From the NCBI GenBank assembly GCA_002150815.3, contig NDFF03000009.1, forward strand, positions 42,076 through 106,075: 64,000 nucleotides of DNA, written 5' to 3'. Numbering within the stretch: position 1 is the first letter of the stretch; the number at the start of each line of letters is the position of its first letter. The notes beneath the pieces were generated by a model. That model had not been told where the DNA came from. It was given only the letters and a program-made list of their open reading frames with translations, and searched no databases. This document shows positions 22,543-34,933 of the stretch, one piece after another. The stretch comes from Grammothele lineata. Its lineage: Eukaryota > Basidiomycota > Agaricomycetes > Polyporales > Polyporaceae. The position numbers and the translations under genes were made by a program.

Positions 22543-23755
22543 ATGCGATTCATTCCCCACCAGCACCAACATTGGTTGTACGTCTGGATACCACTCGCGG
22601 GCTCATTGATGTGGTTCGGTGCGCATCTCTCTCACTTGTCACCACTGCCCTCTCCCCGGAGCGTTAGCTCTCGAGCCCAGGTCATGCTGATGATAATGGC
22701 ACACCTGTGCAGGCACGCTATGGGCCATGCTCATCACATGGCTTGCCAGTGGGCGTCCAAAGTATCCGTCCATGGAGGGTAGCATCGCGTATATCTCAGA
22801 CGTGGGCGCGGACATCCTCAAGCCCCTCTTCGTCACCGGCTGCGCAATCACCGGCGTGTCCTTCTTCCTGTCCCTCTCGATCGAGCGGTGGCTCAGACAC
22901 GAGGGTCGGTACGTCGCGCAGCACTTGCTTGACTCCCTGCGTAAACCTGCTGCTGACATTTCGTACTCCTTTCTACTCACAAGGCTGATCCCCAATATGC
23001 GCCGCCGCGAGCGCGTCTTGTCAAGCCTTGCGATCGCGGGAGCGTTCATTGGCGGTTGCGGGCTCATATTGCTTTCCATCTTCGACACCAAGAGGCACCC
23101 GAGCCTCCATCGCGTGTTTCTGCTTGTATTCATCCTTGGAGTAGGACTGAGCGCCATATTCACCGTAATCGAGGTGCGTGTCAGGTCCTGAGGAGCTCTC
23201 GTCAGCCTCCTAATTATGACAACCATGGTACCTCTCCTGTGGTCAGTTCCATTGGATCAGTCGCGACTTCGTGGAGATCCGCAAGCTCAAGATTGCCTAC
23301 ATCGCGAAAGGCCTCATCGCTGGCACGCTCATTCTGCTCGCTATAGCGTTTGCTGCGCTCCTCTTCACCGCCTTTGATGCTGGAGGTGCGTACAAAGCCG
23401 GCTCGTCCAGCAGTCAACCTCTCTCACAATCTATCCGCTCATGACTTACGCACCTTCAATAGCCATTGTAGAGTGGACCATCGCATTTGGGTTCACGTTC
23501 TACATGCTGACCTTCTTCTGGGACCTTCGGATGTCCAAGGGCGTACACAAGGGCGAGCTGTCCCGCGAACGGCTGTTGGCGATGCAGCAGCGCGGCCAGG
23601 GAGTTGGTGCTATACGTGAGATCAACGAAACCGGAGCGACCGGTGTTCCCCAGCCGTTGTATCGGCACGCAGATGCGGTTGCTGTGACTAATGGCCACGC
23701 AGCCGCCAACGGTTACAGTGGTCCTACGTATCCCCAACAGGTCGCCATGGCATGA
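22543..23755 (+). CDS. Frag1/DRAM/Sfk1-family membrane protein, five exons
   Basis: Exons 22543-22618, 22713-22908, 22984-23173, 23247-23385, 23463-23755 give 297 aa. Six hydrophobic segments are seen: WLYVWIPLAGSLMWF with TLWAMLITWLAS, PLFVTGCAITGVSFFLSLSI, LAIAGAFIGGCGLILLSIF, VFLLVFILGVGLSAIF, IAKGLIAGTLILLAIAFAAL and WTIAFGFTFYMLTFFW. Family signatures are RWLRHEGRLIPNMRRRER and FDTKRHPSLHRVF. In yeast Sfk1 supports Stt4 phosphatidylinositol 4-kinase at the plasma membrane and lipid asymmetry; a similar role is inferred. Intron 2 is 75 nt, in frame and without stop: retention would insert 25 residues after the RHEGR motif. The C-terminal 80 residues are hydrophilic and probably cytosolic. 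Confidence 0.85.
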
Positions 23756-24240
23756 AAGGAAACCGTGATCCACTATACGACCTGCCATATTTTACGTTTT
23801 ATGTCATGATCTCAGCATGCTCTGTATATTAGGACATACTTGTTCAGTAGAGACATTTACACACCATATATCAGTAGAGATGTACCCTAATGCCCATGAA
23901 GTTCACCTTGTGTATTGCAGACCCAGACATTTTCGTGAAGCTAGTATGAGCTACTACCCACGGCTTCTTCTAAGCTGAGAGGCTTCCTAGGAATTGCGAG
24001 CCGAAGCTTTCCCGGCATGTCCTGATTGCCTTTGCACCTGTTCTCGAAAGGTCATGACCGCCAGAGTAGGAAGTTGGAGGATCTCAGGTCATGCGTAGGC
24101 CCGCAAAGATTCAAGTTTAAATGAGCGCTTCGGCTAGCCTCTTCGTTCCTGGCTGTGTGCCACCGCGCCTCTGTTGTGCGCTCGGTGCCCACCTCTCTCA
24201 ATACCACCGTCTCCTCGCCGTTCGCGGATATTCTCACAAT
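23756..24240. other. intergenic
   Basis: 485 bp, AT-richer than the flanks; 3' UTR of the Sfk1-like gene and promoter of VPS51. No gene seen. Confidence 0.5.
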
Positions 24241-25222
24241 ATGTCACTGACACCCGGAAGCCCACCACGCACACCGCGCACTCCGCCTTACTCACCGCGC
24301 ACGCCACTCGCGCCGGGCTCTGCGCCCCAGACACCCACGCGCAATGCCCCCATCCCCCGCCCGCCCTCTTCGCCTCTCCGCCGCCCCGCGTCCCAAGTCT
24401 CGCTCCGCTCCGCACCCTCCCCGGCGCCGGTAGCGGGACCCTCGGCTTCATCCCCAGCAAGCGTACTGGCGGCGCGTCGCGTGTCGGCGCACGGGCTCCC
24501 GCAACCCGGGTCTGCGCCCGGGTCGACGAGCGCGCTCGGGCTCGAGGTGGGCGGTGGGAGCGCTGTGCGGCCCGCGTCGACAGGCCCGCCTGGGACACCG
24601 CAGAAGACACGAGCGAGGGACTTGTTGAGGAAGCATTATGGGCTGGGGATGGGCCCGCCGCCACCGCTAGCGGACGGACGGAAGAATCAGGATCCGATGG
24701 ATTTCGGTGAGCTTGTCTTGCATAGGGAGAGGGGAAAGGGTTGTTGAAATTGCCACTGCGATAGACTCGACTGCGTTTGATGCGCGGGCGTACTATGAGC
24801 AGTTGATCACGACGTCTTCGTTACCCACTCTCCTTAAGACGGAGAACGACCTACTCATGGGTAAGTTACTCACGGATCCTAAGTAGAAGTCTGGACATTG
24901 ACACTCCAACGTACATTCCAGAAATTAGGCAACTGGACAGCGAACGGCAGAGCTTGGTTTACAACCATCATCACGAGCTCATCGCAGCCAGCGACACGAT
25001 CGCAGCGGTATGCCTTCAGCCTTCTCTGTCTCATTATACCGTAACGGCTCAACGTTGCGGCAGATGAAGTCGCGGGCAGAAAACCTAGATGCGGACCTAG
25101 ACCTCCTGCGCGCTGCATTCTCCGAGATTTCTCGATTGTCCGCAGAAATCGCCGTCGAGCACCCAAACCCGACGGAACGGTACTCATCACGACAGCCTTC
25201 ACCATCGTCTACACCGTCATGA
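24241..25222 (+). CDS. VPS51: Vps51, GARP/EARP tethering-complex subunit (four exons)
   Basis: Exons 24241-24706, 24765-24860, 24922-25007, 25064-25222 give 268 aa with clean phases. The first 120 residues are low-complexity Pro/Ser/Ala (repeated PPRTPRTPPYSPRTP-like units). The Vps51/Vps67 core follows: RARDLLRKHYGLGMG, FDARAYYEQLITTSSLPTLL, EIRQLDSERQSLVYNHHHEL and the coiled-coil DLDLLRAAFSEISRLSAEIA. In yeast this subunit links GARP (Vps52-53-54) to the SNARE Tlg1 for endosome-to-Golgi retrieval. The protein ends soon after the coiled coil, as in other fungal members, so it is not truncated. An upstream in-frame ATG at 24121 exists, but the ATG at 24241 follows a stop-free leader better matching a 5' UTR; both are possible. 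Confidence 0.85.
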
Positions 25223-25460
25223 ACATGTGCGTATCTCCATGGAGCCAAGCAACTTACAAATCCGTCAATTGCATTACTGTATTAGTGATATGTTATGTCA
25301 AATTCTTGTGGATTTCGGGAGAAAAGGCACAATTTCCACTGCAAGATATGTGAGATGGATGGGTAGATGGTAATGTACAAAGGGTGCGATATTCCTATTC
25401 CTATTTCCAAGATGTGAGAGCGATGCGAATCCACAAAACTGACCAGAAGTCCCACACAGT

Positions 25461-26460
25461 TCAGGTTGAAGCGGAAGCGGCGATGGCGCTAGCGCGTTTG
25501 CTCGCCGGCTTCTGGGGCCGTTCCTGGAGGACGTCGTCTACATAAATGTCGAGCTTCTCATTGTAGAAGGCGACGCAGCCCTTGATTTCGGCACATTCAA
25601 GTTGGGGCGTACGGTACCACCACACGAGGTCCTCTAGGACTTCTCCTGTGGGAAGCTGGACGTTGTAATAGCTTGCGACACCCTATGATGTTGGAAGTTG
25701 GTCAGCTCGGCGCAATGCTCTGTCAGCAAGACGGAGCACGGACTTTGTACGGGCACTGTGTGCTCGTCGCTGAGGGTACGAGGAGCTCCAACTTGCAGTC
25801 CGTCTTGGGAATGTAGTACCGGATAGGGAGGCTGGTCTCGTACAGAAGGCGAGGTCGTTTAGTGTTAGCCACCTCGACCCCATTGACCTCAACACGGACG
25901 TGACGAGAAGAATGGAGGACGTCCACGCGCTGTGAACGAGAACGGCGCGTTGGTCTATTTTCAGCATTCGTTTGAGCGGCACCAGACGACAGGCGTCCGA
26001 GCATGGGAGCAACCTATGAACGTACGTACCTTGTACGGGTCCTTCGGATGCACGAAGATCTGCTCGTCCTCCTCGAACCACGCATCCATCTCGCTGAATT
26101 CAAGCTGGATCAGGCCTTCCAGTGCCTCTTCGTGGTAGACGGTGGCAGCTGCCTCTGCGCGGCGATTGCCCACGACAATGTCGAAGATGTGATGCTTCTG
26201 GGAGCGGAAAGCGTCGACGAGATACTTTTCGGGCACTTCCTTCCACTTGAAGAAGTAATAAGGGTAGTTGGGCTTTAACCAACTAGCGAGGCAATGGTGT
26301 TACGGTCTGAGAGGTGTGGAGGGCACAGACGTGCTTACACAAGTAGTGCCTCGGTAGTGTCCACGATGTACTCACCGCCGAAGAGCACCCTTACCCGCCT
26401 GGGAGATGGCTCGATGTGGGGTAGGGGGAAGGGAAACGGAGAGAGAGTAGCAACGCTCAT
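25461..26460 (-). CDS. double DUF427 protein (four exons)
   Basis: Exons (minus) 26460-26339, 26282-26030, 25929-25744, 25682-25461 give 260 aa. Two DUF427 copies are visible. The first has VRVLFGGEYIVDTTEALLVW, NYPYYFFKWKEVPEKYLVDA and GLIQLEFSEMDAWFEEDEQI. The second has VRVEVNGVEVANTKRPRLLY, SLPIRYYIPKTDCKLELLVP and SYYNVQLPTGEVLEDLVWWY. DUF427 proteins are small beta-rich proteins of unknown biochemical role, found in bacteria and fungi, often with the two-domain form seen here. All introns are GT-AG and phases agree. The start ATG lies 328 bp from the divergent gene at 26788, so the two may share a promoter. Cytosolic by absence of signals. Confidence 0.87.
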
Positions 26461-26787
26461 GGTGGTGGTGCAGCAACAGGAAACAGAAGGAAGGAGGGGG
26501 TAACAAGACAGGCGGAGGTAGGAGGGATGGCTGCGAAGCCTGCTGTCGCTCCTTTCAGGCTGTGGCTGGCGCGCTCAAATACGGCGCGCCTGTCCAGACG
26601 CGATCACGTGTAGAAGGGTCGCGCAACACGTGGGACGCGTAAACACCGATACACGTATGTGCCCGGTGACTGCCTGCCGCGAAACGCCTTTCTCTCTCTA
26701 ACCGCCGATTTAGTCTCGCCTCTTTAAGGTGTCCCTGCCGTGGGCCACCTTCCTACTTTCCTTTCCGCCACCGACACGTCCCAGACA
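26461..26787. promoter_or_regulatory. divergent promoter region
   Basis: 327 bp separating the starts of the DUF427 gene (minus) and the charged nuclear-like protein gene (plus). It contains the pair CACGTGTAG and CACGTGGG (near 26606 and 26628), E-box-like elements that bHLH factors bind in fungi. Pyrimidine-rich stretches precede each ATG. Inference from position. Confidence 0.4.
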
Positions 26788-29211
26788 ATGGCGCGGGCTT
26801 ATGAAGATCGTGGGTATGTTGAAGACAGCGAGGGAGAAGAAGACATGCTATTCCATACCCGGCCACGCTCGGGCACGGACCGCTTGTTGTTTCCCCCGTC
26901 TGGCCCTTCGCCGATCATGACGCGGCTAGATGACTCGGGTAAGCTTATTGATCGCCCCATATACTGCACAATTGCGAACTCGCTCGTGTCTCCAGCTTCT
27001 TCCATCCAAACGCCGAACTTCACACTACCTCTCGACCACCCTCCCAATTTCACGATGGACCGCTCACTAGTCTCCGAAATCTCATCTTTTGGCCAACCCG
27101 GACCGAGCATACAGCCACTTCTCAATGCAAACGAGACATCGATCTCGACCTCTACACCCATCTCTAGCGGTCAGAAAACGAAACCAAAACCTCGCCCTCT
27201 TAAGCGCAAGGTACCCGTGGCTGCAACTTCCTCCGTCTCGTATGGTACACCTGCCATTGTTCCGGGAAACGGGTTTTCCGCCTCCTTTGAGGTGATGCCA
27301 CCTCCCCTCCCGCCTATGCCTTCCACGGCGACATCATCGTCTACACGTCTCCCCGATTCGACTCAGCCCACTGTCCTTGCCACGCCAAGGAGTACAGACA
27401 GCGGCGTGGACTTCCCTGATACCGACTTGATGGATATCGCAGAACGTGCCAAGATGCGCTCACGCGTCCGCTCACAGAAAGGAAAGCAAGTGGCGGCGAC
27501 ATACGAAGACGTTATCGATCTCTCGTCTTCTGACGATGAATTGTCCATCCTTCCAAAGCCCAAGTCTAAGGCCAAGAAGAGCGAACAATTGGAGCGCAAG
27601 TCGGCGAAGAGCAAGGGCAAGAACAATGGGCCGGGCAGTGGTTCGTCCAAACCTTCCCCATCGAAGCAGCAGCAGACCACACATGCCCCTGAGTCTGGTT
27701 TCGAGTCAGAGATCGACACTATCCCTGTGCCTACGTCCGATTTCCCTCCGCCTCATGAAGAGCACCATCGTCCCAGTTCTCAACTACCTCCTTCCGACCT
27801 ACCTCCATCTTCTGCACCTCCCTCCCAGTCACCTTCGATACACAAGAACACTCGAGACATGTCCCCGTCCGCTGTTGCCTCAGGTTCACGGCATCAGTCA
27901 CCGATGTCGTCACCACCCCCGCCCATGCCTCGTAAACGCAAGCGGGTCCCACCATTGGAGCTTGTCGAGCCGGACGAGCTCGATTTCGATGCGGATGAGG
28001 ACAGTTTCTTGCCGGGCGCAGCACTTCCATCCAAGGAAAAGCCAAAATCTCGCAAGAAAGCGGCTGTAGAAGTGGTTATCCCTCCTCCTAAGCCCGCGCC
28101 TGAGGTCATCCCGGAGACACAACCTGCTCCCCCGCCCGAGAAGACTAAGTCCGCCGCACGCCGCAAGCGCAAGAACGACGAGGACGAGGACGAGTGGGCC
28201 GGGGATCTGTCGGAGAGGCCGGCAAAGAGCAGGAGAAAGTCGCGTGGGGACGAGGAGGATGAGGAAGAGTGGGGCGAAGGCCCTTCTAAGGCGAAAGCGA
28301 AGCGGGGCGCGAAGAAGGGCGCGGCGAAGGATAAGGCTCCGAAGGAGAAGGCGTCAAAAGCGAAAGCGGCTACGAGGGGGAAGACGGCCCCGAAATGCAA
28401 AGAAGTCGTCGAGGACTCGGACGGTGAAGGTGAGCCACTATTGCCGATCATGAATCCGAAGAACGGCATCGATCCCGGTTCTGCAGGCAAGGAACAGGTT
28501 CGGACCGCCGATCTCGTCAACAACTTGTCCGGCCTGGCGTCGGGAAAGAAGAGCAAAGGCAAGCAGCGTGCTGTTGTCCTCTCGGATGACGAAGACGCCG
28601 CGAACGCCGCCGACATTTCCACCAACAACATATCCGTGGAGGTCGAGACCCCTCTGCCTGCTGCCTCGAAGAAGAGTGGGCGGAGGTCCTCCGGAACGGA
28701 GGAGCGTTCCAAGGTATGCCTCCCGTTTGCTGCTCTGTATCTTCCCGGTCCTCAACTAGATTGGTAGGAGAACGAGAGTCCTACATGTCCACCTGCTCCC
28801 CCTCCCGTAACAACTACGCCGGCACCCGCTGGGCGTGGCTTCGTAGCGGCCAATCGGTCCTACACCATCTCCTCCAAGAAGTCCACACCCATGTCCGAGC
28901 TCATCCGCCGTGTATCCTCGCTCCCCGGCTCGCCCTTCCCTGCCACGACTCGCCCAACGTACTCGCCGCTCGCCAAAGCGTCCAAGAGCGTTTTGCGGCG
29001 AATCGCGCCGTTGCACCCGAACCGTCGCACCCCGCCGCCTCCCCCTCCCAAGGCACCCCCGAAGAAAAAGACGCAAAAGATGCTCGACCTCGAGGAGAAG
29101 TGGGAAATGGAGCTCGAGGACACCATTGAGGGCTGGTACGCCATGTCTGAGGAGGAGCGGGCGGTCCTGCGGCGTGCGAAGCGAGACCATGAGCTGGGTA
29201 TCGAGGACTAG
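26788..29211 (+). CDS. charged, proline/serine-rich, probably nuclear protein of unknown function
   Basis: Exon 26788-28713 joins exon 28768-29211 in phase 0 (790 aa). Composition is very polar: acidic DDSEGEED-like and DEDEDEWAGD segments alternate with basic runs (KAKAKRGAKKGAAKDKAPKE, RKRKRVPP) that look like nuclear localisation signals. Acidic-serine motifs of the form VIDLSSSDDEL resemble SUMO-interacting motifs. The C terminus is the best conserved-looking part: PMSELIRRVSSLPGSPFP, SPLAKASKSVLRRIAPLHP and a helical end LEEKWEMELEDTIEGWYAMS. A further 57-nt segment (26939-26995) has GTAAGC...CTCCAG ends, is in frame and stop-free, and is probably a real intron; removing it gives 771 aa. 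I do not recognise a family. A chromatin or DNA-repair scaffold is possible but unproven. Confidence 0.75.
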
Positions 29212-29509
29212 AACACGCACCTCGCTGGATCGCCGTCGAACCCTGATATTACTCTCTACGATCTGGTTCTATTATTGCTACTTTATGCTTTTCATACAAC
29301 TGTAAACGTGTACTTATTACCTGGAACTGTACTGTAAACTTGCTATATACCGTTCTGCATCAGGCGTTACACTCGAGCGGACGTGAATGTATACAGCAGC
29401 TCAGGCAAACATGAACATGCAGTGATCAAACCTAAGTATACACCGTAAAATCCCCACACATCCCTTCCTAAACGCCATCCGGTGGTCCTAACTTTCACCC
29501 GCCCTTGCG

Positions 29510-32500
29510 CTATGTCTCGTCCTCCTTCCAACGCGCCTGCCGCAAAGCATGCAGGAGACCCACTAGCCTCCGTGCGGCTGCGATATCACCACGCTGATAA
29601 AACGCCGTAATGAACGTTTTGTACAGTGGCTCCACGTCTCGCTTGAACCACAACGGCCGATCGACCCTCGGGAGGTCGAACCCGCCCACCCGCAAGGCCC
29701 GCTGGGGGGGCACATGGTCCCCTCCCTTCTTCTCCCTCTCATCCTCGCCGAGTTGAGTCACCGGACTCTGCTCCGCGGGCGGGTGAGCGGGATACCCGTT
29801 CCTGACCAGGTCGTCGAACAGCCTGCGCGCGCTCTCGGCGTCAAGTCCTGCACCCATACGGAGGTGCGCACGGACGAGGATGTGCACAGTGACATGGTCT
29901 GGCTCGAATGACGACTTGAGCACGTCGTACGTCCTCAAGACGGAGCGCAGTTGCTGCCGCCCGGAAAGCCCCAGGCGGGAGAGGTAGCCATGGAGGATCG
30001 TGTTCGCCATCGCAGTAGAGTATTCGGATGGAGCGCTCGAGTGCACAGTAGCGAGGAGCCTTTTGGCGGCGTGCAAGCAGCGTGCTCTCGCGAGGAGCTT
30101 GACGGCCTCGAGGTAGGTGCGCGGGTCACCTGAGCGGAGAGCGTGGCCCATGAGCGGATAGGTATGTTTTGCTGGTGGGGTGCGGGTTTGGAAGCGGACG
30201 GCCCGGGCGAACGTGATCGATATAGGGAGGGCGAAGGGACCGACGCGCAGACGCTTGCTGAATGTTGAGGCCATTCGCGACGCGCCTCCGCGAACGTACG
30301 CCTGTAGGAGCATGTATGTCCAGCGTCGATCCATGTTTGGATGTTGATGGCGGCAGTGGTAGAATAGCCGTTGGGCGAGGCTATAGTTCCGATGGTACAG
30401 GAGTCCGAAGAGGAGATGGGTATACAAGGAGGAGGTGCCGAGTGGTAACTGTCGTGAAGATGCGCTCCTGATGAGCCCAATGGCCTGGAAAGCGCGCTGG
30501 CGGCGCACGAGGGCTAGGAGAGTGGCCTGAAACAATGGACGAAACCGTGTCAGATCGTCGAGTTGCCCGATGAGGTCGAAGACTCTGTGGACGAGACCAA
30601 CGACTTTGCGAGAATCCATGACCCGGCTCCCATAACGGACATACATCCGCAGGTGAGCGGAAGCTATCTTGACACGCATTTGCTGCGAGAGACGGATGTC
30701 TGTGAGGTATCGCTCCATATAATGGTCAATACCCCGTCGTGCTAGGGCAACTCCGACGGCGACCATGACAGTATCCGAAGGCACGACACCGCGCGAGATC
30801 GAGGACGTGAACAGCTCTTGCGCTTGCTCAGGATCCGAAGGCGCAAATCGGAGAATAGCTACATCAACCGCGCCTTGTAGAGTCTTCATCCGTTCCAAAG
30901 AAACCATGAGATCGACCAGAGCCCGTTCAAAGAATGTTCCGCACACGAGCGATGCGTACAGCTGTTCCGCGGCCAAGGCTTGTAACCCTTCCTCAGTCCC
31001 GGGTCGGGAGGAACCGATGGGCCAGAGCTCCGACATGACACAGAATTGACGGCATGCGTCAACCAAGGCCTTGTCCCTTAACAATCCCCCGATCCTGAGG
31101 AACGATGCGCAGATGAGGCGCGAGGCGGAAATGGGACGCGGCGGAGCAACCGTGGGGTCGATCGTGGTCCAGTCGCGCCATAGCTGCCGGACGACTAACT
31201 GGAAACTTTTGATAACTTCATTCGCCAAAGGAGATGCGCCATGCCTGTTGGAAGACAGAAGCATGTGCTCCACCGCCGAAAGAACGCATGCAACCCGCCA
31301 TTCCATTCCCGCAGCATGTTGGACCGGGTTATGACAGGTCACTACAGCCTGACCGCGACCTTCTGCGGAGCGTGTTCTCGACATGGCCAGAAGGATGAGG
31401 TGGTTCCAACGCAGGTTGGTCTGGTCGATCGAGTCCCGTCCCGGAACGAAGATGCGTTTCGCAACCTCCAAAGCCCAGCGTAGGAGACGCGTATCGATCG
31501 AGGGATGGTATGTGGACTCAATGAATTCAGAACCGAAGAGCACGTTATCCAGGGCCAGGACAAGTTCGGGAGCGACGGGCTGGAAGGGCTGAAGGGGGCC
31601 CGTATCCTTCCTATGTTCCAGTGGTAACTCTTGAGTCTGCTGAGTAACGATTCGCTGCGCAAAGGCATCTAAGATCCCTTGCCTCTCCGGTACGGAGAAG
31701 GCATCGTGGAATTGGAGAATAGCTCGATAGAAGATGCTGGCTATGAGTGGATGGCACAACGCCGGTTGTTTCAAGATGCGCGCAAAGCTGACCGCCATTT
31801 GCGTCACGGACTGTTGGGTACCAGAGGCGACGAGTGCCTCAATGTACGGTACATGGACACTTGGATGAGAGCAGTTTGTGGAGAGGAGGTGGTAGTGTTT
31901 CTCAGCAGCCAGGATGGAGCGTTGAGCCTTCGTCGGATCTGCACATCTATCGGTCAGCTTATACAGAGATATCTACGAAAGGGCCATACCGTCACGGAGA
32001 TGTTTCCAGAAACGCGCAATGTCCCGCCGCAAGAGCCAGTAGTGGTCGGAAGGATATAGTGGATACTTGAGCCACCGTTTGTGAGCGACAACTTGCGTGA
32101 TTAGGTCCCAATGGTCGCCGAACGCACTCTCTGGCATTTGAGCGGCCTTGGGATGAACGTATAAATCTTTGGAAACTTGAGTGGATTTCGACGTAGAGAG
32201 GGTGCCCAGCAAGCGAACCAAGAGTGACATGTCCTTGGCACCAAGGTCACCCAATACACCCTGCTCAGCCCAAAGGATGTAACGATGTCGAATCTGGCGC
32301 GGTGAAAGAATAGGCGACGCCTCATGCAAAGAGAGGAAGGCTCGGAGCTTGGCCATGGAAGAGATATGCGGCGGTTCGGAAGAGGGAGCAACGACAGTTG
32401 ACTGGGAGTCAATCACAGACGAAGGATGTTGGTTTTCCGAGGCCGTTCCCTGTTGCTCTTCCGTAGACGTCTCATGACCACTCGTCGCAGGATCTGAAGA

Positions 32501-32774
32501 ACGAGAATGGGGCGACATAGAAGCCCAGAAAGATATGTGTCTCTTCCCCACGACTTGCTGTTGGCATAAGGATGTGCTGCATGAACGCCTCAAAAAACCG
32601 GTGGTGGCATGGCAGGGGAAATGCGTCGTCAGAACAGGGTCAGTCTTCCTGTATGTAAAAAGGCTGAGTCAGAATCTCTCGAGAAACTGGAGTACATATG
32701 TCTTACTTGTGAAGGGGAATGACACTACGGCAGCCGTCCACGATTCGGACGGTCTGCAAGACCCATCGCCACAT
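29510..32774 (-). CDS. large helical, probably mitochondrial protein (PPR-like), three exons
   Basis: Exons (minus) 32774-32707, 32648-31990 and 31938-29510 give 1051 aa. The start MWRWVLQTVRIVDGCRS and the spliced segment TTGFLRRSCSTSLC form a basic, hydroxylated mitochondrial leader. The body is all alpha-helical in character with many short hydrophobic repeats (for example FRPLFQATLLALVRRQRAFQ, YTHLLFGLLYHRNYSLAQRL, TYMLLQAYVRGGASRMASTF, DHVTVHILVRAHLRMGAGLD), similar to pentatricopeptide-type helical pairs that bind organellar RNA. No catalytic motif seen. The 58- and 51-nt introns keep phase. The first exon is less certain: the frame is open further upstream to 33050 without an ATG. Role in mitochondrial RNA metabolism or translation is inferred only. 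Confidence 0.7.
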
Positions 32775-33397
32775 TCCATTGCATGTGAGATGCGCGAATG
32801 GACGCGTCGCGATGAGCGTGCACGCGCCGCCCAGTGTGTCAAGGGCCGAGAGGTTGAAGCAAGGCGGACTAGAAGATGGCAAAGCAGAGGAAGGTGAGGG
32901 GGTATCTGCACGAACACGGTCCCCGACGAGACACGAGACACGCTGGGACGACGCTGGGAGGACCTCGGACAGCGTGTCGGGCTCCGGCGCCTCTTCCGGG
33001 CCGTGTCGAGCAGGCGCCTCAAACCAGACTCCGCGCCAGCTTGCCGTCAAGCGAGGATGACGGATCGGGAAGGACGGAGTTTGCCGTCATCATCAAACCT
33101 TATTGGCGCAACTGTAGCCACCGACTCGCGTCCGCCGCAGATCCACAGAACACGCGAGGTACTCCCGCCGTTCACGCTACGCAATCCGACCAGCTGCCTT
33201 GAAAAATCCTTTGGCACACAGGTGAGCGTCGTTGCTTGCTGCATGTCGTTTACGTGCTCAGTGTGTCGCAGAGGTCAATTGGGAGGCACTGATCACCCAC
33301 TCCATCTAACTCGTCAAAACTAACGTGAGCTTCTGAGCCCATCCAAGTCCCAGAGACCTCACCTACCGTGGTCACATCTTAGGCATATATCATCGCA
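32775..33397. promoter_or_regulatory. divergent intergenic region before the P0 gene
   Basis: About 620 bp. The first 275 bp remain open in the minus-strand frame of the helical protein and could add N-terminal residues if a non-ATG or spliced start were used. The 150 bp before 33398 are pyrimidine-rich, as usual for fungal ribosomal protein genes. No separate gene. Confidence 0.4.
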
Positions 33398-34590
33398 ATG
33401 GGTGCTACTCGCGCGCAGAAGGAACTCTACTTCCAGAAGCTCAAGGAGCTTGTGGCCAAGTACCGTGAGTCGAATTTTAGCGGCCCACCACTCCCCGTTC
33501 CTCACTCCCCCCTTATATAGCCGCTCTCTTCATCGTCAATGTCGACAACGTCGGTTCCAACCAGATGCACCAGATCCGTGTTGCCCTCCGTGGCAAGGGT
33601 GTTGTTGTTATGGGCAAGAACACCATGGTCCGCCGTGCGCTCCGCTCCATCCTCGCGGAGTTCCCTACCTTCGAGCGCCTCCTCCCCCACGTCAAGGGTA
33701 ACATTGGTTTTGTCTTCACTGCTGGTGACCTGAAGGAGGTCCGTGATATCATCACTGCCAATAAGGTTGCCGCCCCCGCTCGTGCTGGTGCCCTCGCCCC
33801 CAAGGACGTCACTATCCCGGCCGGTAACACCGGTATGGAACCCGGCAAGACCTCCTTCTTCCAGGCTCTCGGTATTCCCACCAAGATCGCTCGTGGTACC
33901 ATCGAAATCGTGTCCGACGTGCAAGTCGTCACCGCCGGTACTCGTGTCGGCCCCTCCGAGGCGACGCTGCTCAACATGCTCAACATCTCGCCGTTCACCT
34001 ACGGTATGACTGTTGTTCAGATCTTTGACCAGGGCAACCTCTTCGCTCCCGAGGTCCTCGACGTCACGGACAAGGAGCTCCTTGACCGTTTCGCATCTGG
34101 TATCAGCACCATCGCCGCCATCTCCCTCGCCATCCACTACCCCACTCTCGTCTCCGTCATGCACTCCCTCGTCAACTCGTACAAGAACCTCATTGCCGTC
34201 GCTCTTGCCACCGAGTACTCGTTCGAGGGCGCCGAGAAGGTTCGTCGATACCCATCTCAATGATGCCAATGACTGTTTCATACACTGAAAATGCTGAGTG
34301 TCTAACGGACATATGCTGTTTTCTTATCCGCTTATTGGCTGAGGCATCCTCGCATGCGATAAATGTTCCCATCCTAACATTTTGCATAGGCTAAGGAATA
34401 CCTCGCCAACCCTGAGGCGTTCGCCGTTGCGGCACCCGCTGCTGCTGAGGCTGCCCCCGCTGCCGATGCTGCGCCTGCCGCCCAGGAGGAGGAGAAGGAG
34501 GAGTCCGACGACGATATGGTATGTTACCGTCTCACTTCATGTGAGTTGTTACTGACAGGTCCCCTGCAGGGCTTCGGTCTCTTCGATTAA
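33398..34590 (+). CDS. RPP0: 60S acidic ribosomal protein P0 (uL10), four exons
   Basis: Exons 33398-33464, 33521-34239, 34390-34518, 34570-34590 give 311 aa. It starts [20 protein letters not shown] and contains [40 protein letters not shown] and [20 protein letters not shown], all diagnostic of P0. An Ala-rich hinge leads to the invariant stalk tail [17 protein letters not shown], the site where P1/P2-stalk-targeting elongation factors bind. P0 anchors the P1/P2 dimers on 25S rRNA and is essential. The last exon codes only for GFGLFD and the stop, a tiny exon seen in other ribosomal stalk genes. Codon choice is strongly biased to C-ending codons, fitting high expression. Confidence 0.97.
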
Positions 34591-34933
34591 GCGCGTCCGT
34601 CTGCATTACCTATACGATGATGTATCGCTTCATGCTTCCCAAAAGTTACTTTACGATGCTGTCTATGTACATCAACTGTGTCGTTAGCTTTCATGAATTA
34701 TCGATACTCTACCGCTTGTCCACGTATCGTGCGCGTTCGAGTATTGTGTGCAAAGCGTAGTGGCGGCATCCTGAATGCCACAGCGCCCGGCGAAGCGAGG
34801 GAAAGCGTCTTTGCATCTTTGGCAGTGCTTTGCAAGGAAGGTTCCCAGCTTTGGCATCTGTACTGGCCACCGCGTGCAGCCTTTTTAAACTCCTTACGCA
34901 ATTCGTCGACCCTGCGATACATCCCCTGCAATC
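34591..34933. other. intergenic
   Basis: 343 bp of P0 3' UTR and HEN1 promoter, with no gene. Short open frames on both strands are not protein-like. Confidence 0.5.

Noticed and set aside
29714..29911. Plus-strand frame inside the helical-protein gene
   Set aside because: Short, antisense and without splice signals; the minus strand is open over 2.4 kb.
33502..34281. 259-codon minus-strand frame opposite RPP0
   Set aside because: Mirror of strongly codon-biased P0 sequence (Gly/Asp/Val-rich), a well-known artefact in highly expressed genes.
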